64,000 nucleotides of DNA, from assembly GCA_965219305.1 (NCBI GenBank), contig OZ244725.1:186001-250000 (forward strand), written 5' to 3'. Made by a program: the position numbers and the translations under genes. Positions 56,226 through 64,000 of the stretch are shown here, one piece after another. A model generated the notes under the pieces. The model worked only from the letters and a program-made list of their open reading frames with translations, was not told where the DNA came from and searched no databases. Positions within the stretch are counted from its first letter, which is position 1, and the number at the start of each line of letters is the position of its first letter. The stretch is from DATHTS01 sp965219305. Its GTDB lineage: Bacteria; Acidobacteriota; Blastocatellia; Pyrinomonadales; Pyrinomonadaceae.

Positions 56226-59200
56226 ATGAGAAAGTTTTTAGTAAATATAACGGCGTTTTTATCGCTTTTGATAATCGCGCCGTCAATTTTCGCACAGGCG
56301 ACGGCGACCGCCGAACTGCGCGGAAGAGTAACCGACCCGAACGGCGCGGCGGTTGCCGGGGCAAATGTCACAGCGACAAATGTCGCCAAAGGTACTACAC
56401 GTATTGTAACGACGGATGATGAAGGCAATTATGTTATTTTGTCGCTTCAACCGACCACTTATTCCGTTAAAGTCGAAGCATCTGGATTTTCGAGTAAAAC
56501 TGTCAATAATGTTTTGCTTGAAGTCGGTCAGCAACTCGCCCTTGATGTTGATTTAGCAGTCGGACAAGTTGGTGTTGTAGTTGATGTCAACGCCGGCGAA
56601 CAGGCACTGGTTGATACCGAAAGAACTCAGCAGTCATCTGTTATCAGCGGAAGACAATTGAATAATTTACCGATCAACCGTCGTAATTTTTTGGATTTTG
56701 CACTGCTTACGCCGGGTGTTACAAGTTCGGACAATATCAACGATTCGACGGATTTCCGCGTTGCCCAAACTCCTCAGTCAGGTTTGAGTTTCGGCGGAAA
56801 TAACGGTCGCGGAAACTCGATCAATGTGGACGGTTCGACAACCGATACTGCTTCCGGCGGTGCGCGAGATGTCGTCAGCCAGGAAGCTGTGCAGGAATTT
56901 CAGGTTGACCGCAACAGCTATAACGCCGAATTCGGCGGCGCGTCCGGCGGACTGATAAATATCATTTCAAAAACCGGAAACAATGATTATCACGGCAGCG
57001 CGTTCGGATATTTCCGCGATAAAGTTTTTGATGCACGAAATGCTTTTGATTTTAATCCCGACGGACAGTCGCCGTTTAATCGTCAGCAGTTCGGCGGTTC
57101 GTTCGGCGGAAAAATCGTCGAAAACAAAACATTTTTCTTTTTTGCCGCCGAAGGTTTAAGACAGGATCAAACTTCATTTGTAACATTAAATAATTCTCTT
57201 ACAGAGGGTTTACGAATATCCGATCCGAACGCCGCCAGCAACCAGAATTTCTTCTTGAATTATCTCGCGGGAGTTCCGACGCTCGCGATGTTAGGAAACG
57301 GAATTCGTAACGGTCTGACCGTTGCAAATAGCAGAACGGCTAGTTTGTATGCTTCGACCAACGGACAATTTCCGTCGAAAGATTCAAGTGCGCTAATCAA
57401 CGGTCGTATTGATCATACATTCAACGACAAAGACACCGGATTTATCAGATTAAACTACGCGAAAGTTAAAAACGATAATCAGGCGACTGGAGCTTTGACG
57501 GCGGTTTCGCGCGGAAGTTCGAGCGATTCGCCGAGCGCAGGAATTTTATTGTCGGAAAATCATATTTTCAACAATACGACGATTAATGAAGCCCGCGCAC
57601 AGCTTTCATATTACAGATTAACCGTTACGCCGAACGATCCGATCGGACCGGAAATAAATATTCTCGGTAATGGAAATTTCGGGCGCGATATTTTTCTGCC
57701 TTCGGACAGTATTACAAGACAATTCGATTTAGCCGACACGCTTTCAATGGTTCGCGGTTCGCACACGATCAAAGTCGGCGGAGTTTTTCAATATGCCCGA
57801 ATTTCGACAAATTCGGAAACATATCTGCCGGGAACATTCAGATTCGGTTCGCTGCCTTTCGGTGCATTATTCACTTCGGCTCAGATTTCGGCAATCTCTC
57901 AGCAAATTACCGCCGATGTTCAGGCAGGCAGAATAACTCCGGCGCAAGCAGGACTTTTAGGCAGCACTCTCAGTAACCAAACAGCCAGCACAATCAGTCC
58001 TTTACAGGCTTATAATCTAAGTCTTCCGCAGGTTTATCAGCAAGGTTTCGGTCTTCCGGGATTTGCCAGCAGCAGCGAGAAGTTTTCACTTTTCGGACAA
58101 GATACCTGGAAAGTTCGTCCGAATGTAACTTTTAGCTACGGTTTGCGTTATTTTATACAAAATGAAGCCGATCCTGTGCCGACCGACGGCAATAATTTCC
58201 AGCCGCGTTTAGGCGTTTCGTGGGATGTTTTTAGCAACGGGAAAACCGTTTTGCGTGCCGGAGCGGGAATTTTTACCGGACAAATTGACAATCAAATTAC
58301 CAATGTTACAAATACATTGGCTTCCGGGACAGACCCTTTCAATATCAATATTGTAGTTTCGACAATTCAACTTCCGGGCGCGTATAGCGCAGTAAATATT
58401 TACAGAACGCTTCTGGCACAAGGCGTAATCGGAACACGCCAAATCGTCGCTTCCGATCTTGCTCAATTCGGATTAAATACCGGACCGGGAAGACCGCTCG
58501 AAGCTCGCATCCGACTCGGAAACAATTTTCAAAATCCCGAAACATATCAGGCGAGTGCCGCGGTTCAGCAGGATTTAGGCAGAGGATTCGCCATCGAATT
58601 CAGCTATTTGTTTTCGCGCGGCGTTCATCTTGTTCGTCCGGTTGACGTAAGAAATTACGCAGTAACCGGAATCAGTCCGTATGCGGGACAACCGATAGTT
58701 AATGCAACACAACTCGGCTGTTATACGATTCCGGGTGTTCCCGCCGCCGGTTTTAACTGCTCGGCGACGGGCGGCGCATTAACCGGAAATTTCTTGCCGC
58801 GCTACGCTCTCGATGCTGAATATCAATCTGTCGCTAATTCGTTTTATAATGCCGGCACAATCCAGTTGACAAAACGTCTGTCGCAAAATTACAGCATCAA
58901 TGCCAACTACACGCTTTCCAAAACTATTGATGAAGCGACGGATTTTAACACGGATTATCTGGCGCAAAATCCTCTGAACATTCGTGATGATCGTTCGCTG
59001 TCGGCATTTGACCAGCGTCATCGTCTGGTTGTCAGCAGCGTGATTATCAGCCCGTTTGAAAATGCGGTTTTGAAAGATTTTGTTTTCTCACCGATCTTTA
59101 CGGCGGGCAGCGGCAGACCTTTCAATCTTTTGATCGGCACTGACACGAACAACGACAGTCGTCTTTACAACGACCGTCCTGCCGGCGCAGGTAGAAATAC

Positions 59201-59513
59201 CGGAAAAGGCGAACCGTATTATAGTTTCGATATGCGTCTGGCGCGAAGATTTTTCGCCAAAGAACAGCGTTTTTTGGAGTTGACCTTCGAGGCATTTAAC
59301 CTCTTTAATACGGTTAACTACAACGGAATCAACAATGTCGTCGGAACTGCGTGTGTCGCCAATTTCGCATTGAATCCGAGATGTGCGGGAGCAACCAACG
59401 TAATTCCGATAAATGCGCGCGGCAGAGAAGGCGTTTCGCCGACTCAACCGCTCGGTTTCACATCGGCGGCTCCGGCTCGTCAGCTTCAATTCGGAGTTAG
59501 ATATAATTTCTAA
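56226..59513 (+). CDS. TonB-dependent receptor with carboxypeptidase-regulatory-like domain
   Basis: 1095 residues from ATG 56226 (MRKFLVNITAFLSLLIIAPS), preferred because AAAGGAG lies 8-9 bases upstream. A signal peptide is followed by a CarboxypepD_reg-like beta-sandwich (ATAELRGRVTDPNGAAVAGA ... VILSLQPTTYSVKVEASGF), an Oar-like plug (RNSYNAEFGGASGGLINIIS; FGGSFGGKIVENKTFFFFAA) and a long beta-barrel ending RQLQFGVRYNF with a C-terminal Phe. This layout is typical of acidobacterial outer-membrane receptors. The substrate is unknown. A strong terminator follows. Confidence 0.93.
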   Translation: MRKFLVNITAFLSLLIIAPSIFAQATATAELRGRVTDPNGAAVAGANVTATNVAKGTTRIVTTDDEGNYVILSLQPTTYSVKVEASGFSSKTVNNVLLEVGQQLALDVDLAVGQVGVVVDVNAGEQALVDTERTQQSSVISGRQLNNLPINRRNFLDFALLTPGVTSSDNINDSTDFRVAQTPQSGLSFGGNNGRGNSINVDGSTTDTASGGARDVVSQEAVQEFQVDRNSYNAEFGGASGGLINIISKTGNNDYHGSAFGYFRDKVFDARNAFDFNPDGQSPFNRQQFGGSFGGKIVENKTFFFFAAEGLRQDQTSFVTLNNSLTEGLRISDPNAASNQNFFLNYLAGVPTLAMLGNGIRNGLTVANSRTASLYASTNGQFPSKDSSALINGRIDHTFNDKDTGFIRLNYAKVKNDNQATGALTAVSRGSSSDSPSAGILLSENHIFNNTTINEARAQLSYYRLTVTPNDPIGPEINILGNGNFGRDIFLPSDSITRQFDLADTLSMVRGSHTIKVGGVFQYARISTNSETYLPGTFRFGSLPFGALFTSAQISAISQQITADVQAGRITPAQAGLLGSTLSNQTASTISPLQAYNLSLPQVYQQGFGLPGFASSSEKFSLFGQDTWKVRPNVTFSYGLRYFIQNEADPVPTDGNNFQPRLGVSWDVFSNGKTVLRAGAGIFTGQIDNQITNVTNTLASGTDPFNINIVVSTIQLPGAYSAVNIYRTLLAQGVIGTRQIVASDLAQFGLNTGPGRPLEARIRLGNNFQNPETYQASAAVQQDLGRGFAIEFSYLFSRGVHLVRPVDVRNYAVTGISPYAGQPIVNATQLGCYTIPGVPAAGFNCSATGGALTGNFLPRYALDAEYQSVANSFYNAGTIQLTKRLSQNYSINANYTLSKTIDEATDFNTDYLAQNPLNIRDDRSLSAFDQRHRLVVSSVIISPFENAVLKDFVFSPIFTAGSGRPFNLLIGTDTNNDSRLYNDRPAGAGRNTGKGEPYYSFDMRLARRFFAKEQRFLELTFEAFNLFNTVNYNGINNVVGTACVANFALNPRCAGATNVIPINARGREGVSPTQPLGFTSAAPARQLQFGVRYNF

Positions 59514-59530
59514 TTGAAGATATTTGAGAA

Positions 59531-59568
59531 TAAAAAAGCGCGTCGTTTAGTAATGACGCGCTTTTTTT
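59531..59568. terminator. Terminator shared by the receptor gene and the convergent zinc-ribbon gene
   Basis: TAAAAAAGCGCGTC pairs with GACGCGCTTTTTTTA across an 8-10-base loop. It starts about 18 bases after the receptor stop and reaches the stop of the convergent gene. Confidence 0.88.
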
Positions 59569-59851
59569 ATTTGGCAGTCTGAATTACAATTCCACCGAAC
59601 CGCGCTTCATCGGCAAAACATTCGACATCTTCGATAAAACAAACGTGCGAATCGTATTTTTCGTCCGTGTCCGCATAAAAAGCGAGAAAACCGCCGCTCA
59701 AACTTTCATTGTAAAATTTCAGCGGTCTGCCATCTTTTGACACGGCTTTTTCAGCGCAATTCTGACAGACATAATTCGGATAACGCTCAAATTTCCGCAC
59801 TGCTATTCCGCATATCGGGCAAAATTGTTTTTCGATTATTTCCGTTTCCAT
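59567..59851 (-). CDS. Zinc-ribbon hypothetical protein coupled to cysS
   Basis: 94 residues. A double-knuckle zinc ribbon opens the protein (FCPICGIAVRKFERYPNYVC, then QNCAEK). The rest (LKFYNESLSGGFLAFYADTD; FIEDVECFADEARFGGIVIQ) looks like a small beta domain. The family is not recognised. It overlaps the cysS 3' end by 16 bases on the same strand, so it is translationally coupled and transcribed with it. Confidence 0.75.
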   Translation of the reverse strand: METEIIEKQFCPICGIAVRKFERYPNYVCQNCAEKAVSKDGRPLKFYNESLSGGFLAFYADTDEKYDSHVCFIEDVECFADEARFGGIVIQTAK

Positions 59852-61236
59852 CTTACGCCGTCTTTCGTATCTTCGAGAATAATTCCTTTTTCGGCTAAAA
59901 GATCACGAATTTCGTCCGACCGCACAAAATCACGATTTGCCCGCGCTGTTTGACGCTCTTCGATCAAATTATCAATTTCATCGTCGAGCATTTCTGTTTG
60001 TTCTTCGCCGAAAATTCCTAGAACCGAATCGAATTTTTCGACCGCTTCGAGAATCGAATTTTTGTCGTCTTCGAGCAATTTGCCGTCCGCCAAAATCGTG
60101 TTGATTTCGCGCACGAGGTTATGAATCGCCGCATAAGCGCGCGAAGTGTTCAGATCGTCGTCGAGCGCGTTTTCAAATTCTTCGAGTGATTTTTCGATCA
60201 GAGATTTTACTTCCGCATTCGAACCGCTTTCCGCTTTTGCTTCTTTGACCAGACGGCGGAATTGCTGAAGCCGTTCGACCGCGGTTTTCGCGCCTTCCAA
60301 GCCTTCGAACGTGAAATTCAATTGTTTGGAATACGGAACCGACTGCAAAAGATAACGAATCGCCAGCGGCGAAAATCCGCGTTCGACAATATCGCGCAGA
60401 GTAAAATCGTTGCCGAGCGATTTCGACATCGTGGCGTTATCAATCTTCAAAAACTCGCCGTGAAGCCAAGTTTTCGCAAAAAGTTTGCCCGTCGCGCCTT
60501 CGCTTTGGGCGATTTCGTTTTCGTGATGCGGAAATTGCAGATCAATTCCGCCCGCGTGAATGTCGAAGGTTTCGCCGAGATATTTCATCGCCATCGCCGA
60601 ACATTCGATGTGCCAACCCGGACGACCGCGACCGAAATCTGCGTCCCAACCGGGCGTGACATCTTCGCCGACCAATTTCCAGAGCGCGAAATCCCGCGCG
60701 TCTTCCTTGTCGTATTTGTCGGTGTCAATGCGCCCGCTCGCGTTTTCGACGTTGCCTTCAAACTTTATCTTGGAAAGTTTGCCGTATTCGGGAAACGCCG
60801 TGATGCGGTAATAAATCGAACCGTCCGATTCGTAAGCGTGTCCGTTTTCGAGCAAAGTCGAAATGATCTCGATCATCTCCGCGATATGTTCCGTCGCCCG
60901 CGGCTGAACATCCGGCGTTTCGTTGCCGAGCGTCTCCATATCTTCGTTAAAGGCAGTGATAAACGGCGCGGTCATTTCCTCGATCGTGATGTTTTGTTTC
61001 GCCGATTCGTTGATGATGCGGTCATCAACGTCGGTCAAATTCATCACATAAGTTACGTCGTAACCCTTAAATTTGAGATAACGCCACAAAAGATCGCCGA
61101 ACGTAAACGTCCGAAAATTCCCAATATGCGCGAAATTCCAAACCGTCGGACCGCAGACGTAAACTTTTACTTTATTATCTTCTAATGGCTGAAATTCTTC
61201 GGTTTTTCCCGATAAACTGTTATGAAATCTAAGCAT
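59836..61236 (-). CDS. cysS: Cysteinyl-tRNA synthetase
   Basis: 466 residues. The class I signature is TVWNFAHIGNFRTF (HIGH variant HIGN) and the KMSKS loop is NATMSKSLGNDF. Zinc ligands are visible: YVCGPTVW, GWHIECSAMAMKY and PHHENEIAQ. The helical C-terminal domain (LEEFENALDDDLNTSRAYAA) is standard, ending with DTKDGVRWKRK. It charges tRNA-Cys. It is followed by a coupled zinc-ribbon gene and preceded by a toxin-like/immunity-like pair. Full length. Confidence 0.97.
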   Translation of the reverse strand: MLRFHNSLSGKTEEFQPLEDNKVKVYVCGPTVWNFAHIGNFRTFTFGDLLWRYLKFKGYDVTYVMNLTDVDDRIINESAKQNITIEEMTAPFITAFNEDMETLGNETPDVQPRATEHIAEMIEIISTLLENGHAYESDGSIYYRITAFPEYGKLSKIKFEGNVENASGRIDTDKYDKEDARDFALWKLVGEDVTPGWDADFGRGRPGWHIECSAMAMKYLGETFDIHAGGIDLQFPHHENEIAQSEGATGKLFAKTWLHGEFLKIDNATMSKSLGNDFTLRDIVERGFSPLAIRYLLQSVPYSKQLNFTFEGLEGAKTAVERLQQFRRLVKEAKAESGSNAEVKSLIEKSLEEFENALDDDLNTSRAYAAIHNLVREINTILADGKLLEDDKNSILEAVEKFDSVLGIFGEEQTEMLDDEIDNLIEERQTARANRDFVRSDEIRDLLAEKGIILEDTKDGVRWKRK

Positions 61237-61244
61237 AAAAAGTT

Positions 61245-61682
61245 CTAAGCGGCAATTTTCTGTAAAGATGCCGTTTCCAAAATTAGTTCGATACCGTTTC
61301 TCTTCGGCGCGATTTTAGTATGCGGAAATATTCCGTGCAGATAAGCCAAAAGCAACGCATTAAGCCATTCGTCGGTGAAATCGGCAAGCAGAGATTTGGC
61401 GATCAACTCGAAATCATCAGCGACATAAGCCGCTAATTCTTCGTTTTCGGTTGATGCAAAAGTTTTCTTATAAGCAATCTCGCGGACTTTTTCGATTTTC
61501 TTCAATTCGTCCGATGAAAAACTCCGCCGCTCTAAAGTTTCAAAGATTCTCAACCAATCCGTTTCAAATTCCTGACCGTCTCGGCTGTCGAGCATTTCGT
61601 CAATCGTTTCGCCGTCGAGATTGCTAAAATTCAATAAATTATTTTGCGATAAAAGCGATTTTAATTCGTCTAAATTATTCAT
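61245..61682 (-). CDS. Acidic hypothetical protein, possible immunity partner
   Basis: 145 residues from ATG 61682 (MNNLDELKSLLSQNNLLNFS); acidic and helical, with many Leu/Glu and no signal peptide. ERRSFSSDELKKIEKVREIA and ELAAYVADDFELIAKSLLAD with FTDEWLNALLLAYLHGIFPH are its main helices. The family is not recognised. It starts one base after the stop of the toxin-like gene at 61684, the usual order for a polymorphic toxin and its immunity protein. Confidence 0.6.
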   Translation of the reverse strand: MNNLDELKSLLSQNNLLNFSNLDGETIDEMLDSRDGQEFETDWLRIFETLERRSFSSDELKKIEKVREIAYKKTFASTENEELAAYVADDFELIAKSLLADFTDEWLNALLLAYLHGIFPHTKIAPKRNGIELILETASLQKIAA

Positions 61683-61683
61683 T

Positions 61684-62073
61684 TCAAACACTCCAAAGAC
61701 CTTGCATTTTTAACCATTTTTCAATTAGATCAACTGCCTCGAAAGGCGTTACGTTTTCGCCCAAATTGAAAGTTCCGTCCGGCGATTTAACATCAACTTT
61801 AATGTCTTCTAAACTTTGATATGCACGCCGATAAGCCGTAAACAATTCTTCATCAGTTCCGACGAAATCACCTTGTCTTGCGCCGACAAATTTTCTCTCC
61901 GCTTCGTGAAGCCGCCAATGCAAATGACCGAGGTCATTGCCGACCGGAAACAAAGTCGGACGAGTTTTGTCTGAACGTGAGACTTCAAAAATTCTGCCTT
62001 TCGCTTTTCGGACGGCAGGAACGTGATGCCCCGCGTCGCCGACGGCAATACGTTTTAAAACTTCATCCGACAC
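61684..62073 (-). CDS. Stand-alone toxin-module-like protein with GHH motif
   Basis: 129 residues, no signal. It contains VGDAGHHVPAVRKAKGRIFE, SDKTRPTLFP, HLHWRLHEAERKFVGARQGD and FNLGENVTPFEAVDLIEKWL. The GHH start, conserved His in LHWRLH and overall size resemble the C-terminal nuclease toxin modules found at the tips of Rhs/polymorphic toxins. Here it is a free gene with its own ATG and no Rhs part in the window. The acidic gene that follows after one base would be its immunity protein. A GHH/HNH-type DNase is one candidate; unverified. Confidence 0.6.
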   Translation of the reverse strand: MSDEVLKRIAVGDAGHHVPAVRKAKGRIFEVSRSDKTRPTLFPVGNDLGHLHWRLHEAERKFVGARQGDFVGTDEELFTAYRRAYQSLEDIKVDVKSPDGTFNLGENVTPFEAVDLIEKWLKMQGLWSV

Positions 62074-62287
62074 AGTTTGAAATTATAAACGATTCTTACT
62101 TTGTAATGTAGTTTAACAGAAAACTTTATAAACGACAGGATTCTTTCGGCGCGATGCCGAGTTCGTTGAGGTGTGATTTTTTTGTTTTGGGAAATAAAAT
62201 CATAAGAAAGTTTATATCACAATAACTCTTAAAAAAGAAAAGTTTTTAATGATTTTATCTAAATCATTGTCATTCTGCGGTGAATCA

Positions 62288-62345
62288 GAATGATTCCGGC
62301 GCAAGTTATTTTCATTTCGGCGCAAGTTATTTTCATTCCGGGGCG
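62288..62345. repeat. Two tandem 21-base repeats and flanking small palindromes
   Basis: ATT(C/T)CGGCGCAAGTTATTTTC occurs at 62293-62313 and 62314-62334, and a third partial copy begins at 62335. Just upstream TCATTCTG and CAGAATGA form an 8-bp hairpin. The gap 62074-62378 holds no gene that I can support; it is otherwise AT-rich. Confidence 0.7.
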
Positions 62346-62378
62346 GGGCAGAATGGTTTTGCGGTATTTTCGTGCGGT

Positions 62379-62840
62379 TTATTGAAGAATATAAAAATTG
62401 TAAACGATGATTCTTTTTTGAAGAACGGTTTTTCCGCAAGCGGTTTTGGGATAAAAACGCGAATGAGCGGCGGCGTTTTCGGCGTTTCGGTGAAAAATCT
62501 TTTTGCCTTCGACCGCTTTTGAATAAACAACTTTTCCGTTTTCATTCACTAATATTTCAACCTTAATTACGCCCGAAATTTCGTGTCGGAGGGCGATTTT
62601 CGGATATTCCGGCATCGGTAAACTGACGGGACAACCGTTGTTCGACCATTCACATTCGCCGGAAATTTTCGGTAGAACTCTGCCGAATTCTTTTATTTGA
62701 GCTTCCCTGATCTCCGCTTCACATTCGGCGATGAAAGATTTTTGTTCTTCGATTTTGTCAAAATAATCAGAGATTTTTGTTTTTCCTGTCTGAGCAAAAA
62801 CGGCAGTTACAAGAATCAAATTGATAAACAAACTTTTCAT
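62379..62840 (-). CDS. Secreted TonB C-terminal-domain protein
   Basis: 153 residues with a short signal peptide (LFINLILVTAVFAQ). A TonB-C-like domain follows: VSLPMPEYPKIALRHEISGV, IKVEILVNENGKVVYSKAVE, and a helix-strand end (AAAHSRFYPKTACGKTVLQK). In true TonB this part contacts outer-membrane receptors. It lacks an N-terminal membrane anchor and Pro-rich spacer, so it is a secreted relative rather than a standard TonB. It has a Cys-rich segment (ISGECEWSNNGCP). Confidence 0.78.
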   Translation of the reverse strand: MKSLFINLILVTAVFAQTGKTKISDYFDKIEEQKSFIAECEAEIREAQIKEFGRVLPKISGECEWSNNGCPVSLPMPEYPKIALRHEISGVIKVEILVNENGKVVYSKAVEGKKIFHRNAENAAAHSRFYPKTACGKTVLQKRIIVYNFYILQ

Positions 62841-62871
62841 AAATACTTATACTGATTCAAATAAACAATGA

Positions 62872-63004
62872 CGTAGTTAAATGGAGCGCAGACAGCCTTG
62901 TCTGCGTGTGTATTGAAACACGTAGTTAAATGGAACGCCGACAGCCTTGTCTGCGTGTGTATTGAAACAAACACAACATCGCAGACAAGGCTGTCGGCGT
63001 TCCA
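62872..63004. repeat. Direct 49-base repeat with an inverted partial third copy
   Basis: 62872-62920 and 62921-62969 are head-to-tail copies differing at two positions. Each has the palindrome gcagacagccttgtctgc. 62980-63004 is the exact reverse complement of 62931-62955. The unit is a REP-like palindrome, and the arrangement suggests slipped duplication plus an inversion. It occupies the gap between the TonB-C gene and the propeller gene (62841-63072). Confidence 0.85.
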
Positions 63005-63072
63005 ATTTTTCCATTTTTATGTCAAGCCTGCTTTGGTATTAGACAAATCAAAACGGGAAAAGTTCCCGAAAA

Positions 63073-63999
63073 TTAATTTTGCGAAGCGTCCAGCAGCCAG
63101 ACATCGGCATCAACCTGCAAATAGCGGAAATAAATTAATTGATTATCGGGCGAAATATCGGCGTGTTGAAGCTGGTAAGACGGAATTTTGTAAATTTCCT
63201 TTAATGTTTTCGTCTGTGTGTCGCCGATAACGAGCGAGTACTGTTTGTCGAACATAAAATGGCGGCTGTCATTAAGCCAAACGGGATATGAACCGGAATC
63301 GGTCATTTTTTCGTAAGTTTTGGTTTTAATGTCATAGACGACGATGCCTTGTTCGTTGTTTTCATTTTCAAAAAGCAGAAGCAGTAATTTTTCGCCGTCG
63401 TCTGACCAATCGCGGACGGGAAATGAACCGTTGTAATCCGGAATCGGCGGCAGAGGTTCGGGTTTTTGCTGCTGCCAGGTTTTTGTCAGATCGAGAATAT
63501 GCGGCGTGAGTTTTTTGTTTTCGACTTCGTTAAAAGCGAGTTGTTTGCCGTCGGGCGAGAAGATCGGTGCGGTCGCGCCGGTTTTTTCGGTAAATGTGAT
63601 TTGCCGCAGATTCGAGCCGTCGGCGTTTATCATCCAGATTTGGTATTTGCCGCTGCGGTCGGACGTGAACGCGATCTTTGTTCCGTCGGGAGACCAGCGC
63701 GGCGTGCGGTCGCGGAACTTGTCGCTTGTCAGATTACGCCAATTCGAGCCGTCGCGGTTGAAAACTACGAGGTCTTCCTGCGTCAATGCCGGATGACGAA
63801 TGACGAACTCTTTGCCGTCAGGCGACAAATTCGGCGTGCTGATTTGTTTGTTGCCGCGTGTTATAAATTCCACTTCTCCGGCGGTTTTCAGATTTTTCGG
63901 ATCAAAAGCGATTGACTGCAAATTAGACTGAGTTTCGTAGCGGATATAACCAAGAAGTTTGCCGTCGCGGGAGAACGCAAAATGGCGAACATAAAGCGC
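63073..63999 (-). CDS. TolB-like beta-propeller protein, 5' end outside the window
   Basis: The frame stays open to the window edge; an internal TTG at 63921 is not needed. 308 residues are visible. PD40/TolB-type propeller repeats are clear: PNLSPDGKEFVIRHPA, RTPRWSPDGTKIAFTSDRSG, APIFSPDGKQLAFNEVENKK, and ADISPDNQLIYFRYLQVDAD. These six-bladed propellers occur in TolB-like and DNA-binding/propeller fusions. The N-terminal part is missing, so the class cannot be told. No signal peptide can be seen. Confidence 0.85.
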   Translation of the reverse strand, partial: ALYVRHFAFSRDGKLLGYIRYETQSNLQSIAFDPKNLKTAGEVEFITRGNKQISTPNLSPDGKEFVIRHPALTQEDLVVFNRDGSNWRNLTSDKFRDRTPRWSPDGTKIAFTSDRSGKYQIWMINADGSNLRQITFTEKTGATAPIFSPDGKQLAFNEVENKKLTPHILDLTKTWQQQKPEPLPPIPDYNGSFPVRDWSDDGEKLLLLLFENENNEQGIVVYDIKTKTYEKMTDSGSYPVWLNDSRHFMFDKQYSLVIGDTQTKTLKEIYKIPSYQLQHADISPDNQLIYFRYLQVDADVWLLDASQN

Positions 64000-64000
64000 A

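Noticed and set aside
60262..61185. 307-codon frame antisense to cysS
   Set aside because: Arg/Phe-rich shadow of the cysS codon pattern; no motif, and cysS is intact.
62872..63004. Possible CRISPR array
   Set aside because: Only two direct copies without spacers and one inverted piece; the unit is a palindrome. No cas genes are nearby.

Overview
The window looks like chromosomal DNA of a Gram-negative, aerobically respiring bacterium. It carries a proton-pumping NADH dehydrogenase cluster, an acetyl-transferring pyruvate dehydrogenase, SurA- and DsbD-type periplasmic proteins, lipoproteins, and a large TonB-dependent receptor with an N-terminal carboxypeptidase-regulatory-like domain. That receptor type, the moderate GC with AT-rich gaps, and the many small DUF-type proteins suggest Acidobacteriota (Blastocatellia/Pyrinomonadaceae-like). 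This taxonomic call is an inference; no rRNA is present to test it.

Layout. 1-1230: the right end of a probable integrated element (two hypothetical genes) that stops at a 3' fragment of a tRNA-Arg(CCG), followed by an intact tRNA-Pro(GGG). 1430-4644: a membrane protein, an HtrA-type protease lipoprotein and small proteins. 4754-10365: a transcription-repair coupling factor gene (mfd) split in two by about 2.1 kb carrying a peptidoglycan-binding protein and DUF6843-like lipoproteins. 10441-12851: a zinc-ribbon/HExxH protein, a SurA/PpiC chaperone and a hypothetical. 12972-33277: a minus-strand nuo cluster (A,B,C,D,E,F,G,H,J,K,L,M,N; no nuoI) interrupted by cargo genes (Uma2 nuclease-fold protein, two coiled-coil-like proteins, an inactive-looking signal-peptidase-like lipoprotein, ribosomal protein bTHX, another PD-(D/E)XK-like protein, secreted proteins, a membrane glycosyltransferase-like protein). 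33563-36450: LysR regulator, EamA transporter, TPR protein. 36510-40118: pdhA-pdhB-pdhC. 40304-48318: DsbD, a GxxExxY protein inside inverted repeats, cysteine dioxygenase, GT39-type transferase, HMG-CoA reductase, MFS transporter. 48922-53743: two alpha/beta hydrolases, then an accessory patch with a CHY zinc-finger protein, HicAB toxin-antitoxin, a duplicated hydrolase 3' end, a HEPN-like protein and a small partner. 53802-59513: a 4-hydroxybutyryl-CoA dehydratase-family enzyme divergent from a TetR regulator with a clear operator, then the TonB-dependent receptor. 59567-63999: zinc-ribbon protein, cysS, a stand-alone toxin-like/immunity-like pair, a TonB-C protein, repeats, and a partial TolB-like propeller protein.

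The most distinctive feature is not a gene. Intergenic gaps repeatedly contain hairpins built from 7-9-base tandem units, a different unit at each locus but the same architecture (1926, 21767, 32710, 37904, 43353, 34468, 42274; single-arm versions at 8075, 22426 and 28971). One pair, of 'cacagag' type, brackets a GxxExxY nuclease-fold gene so tightly that the gene's stop codon lies in the repeat. It looks like a small mobile cassette, and a gene-less copy lies 7.7 kb away.

All family names come from reading motifs in the sequence. No database search was possible.
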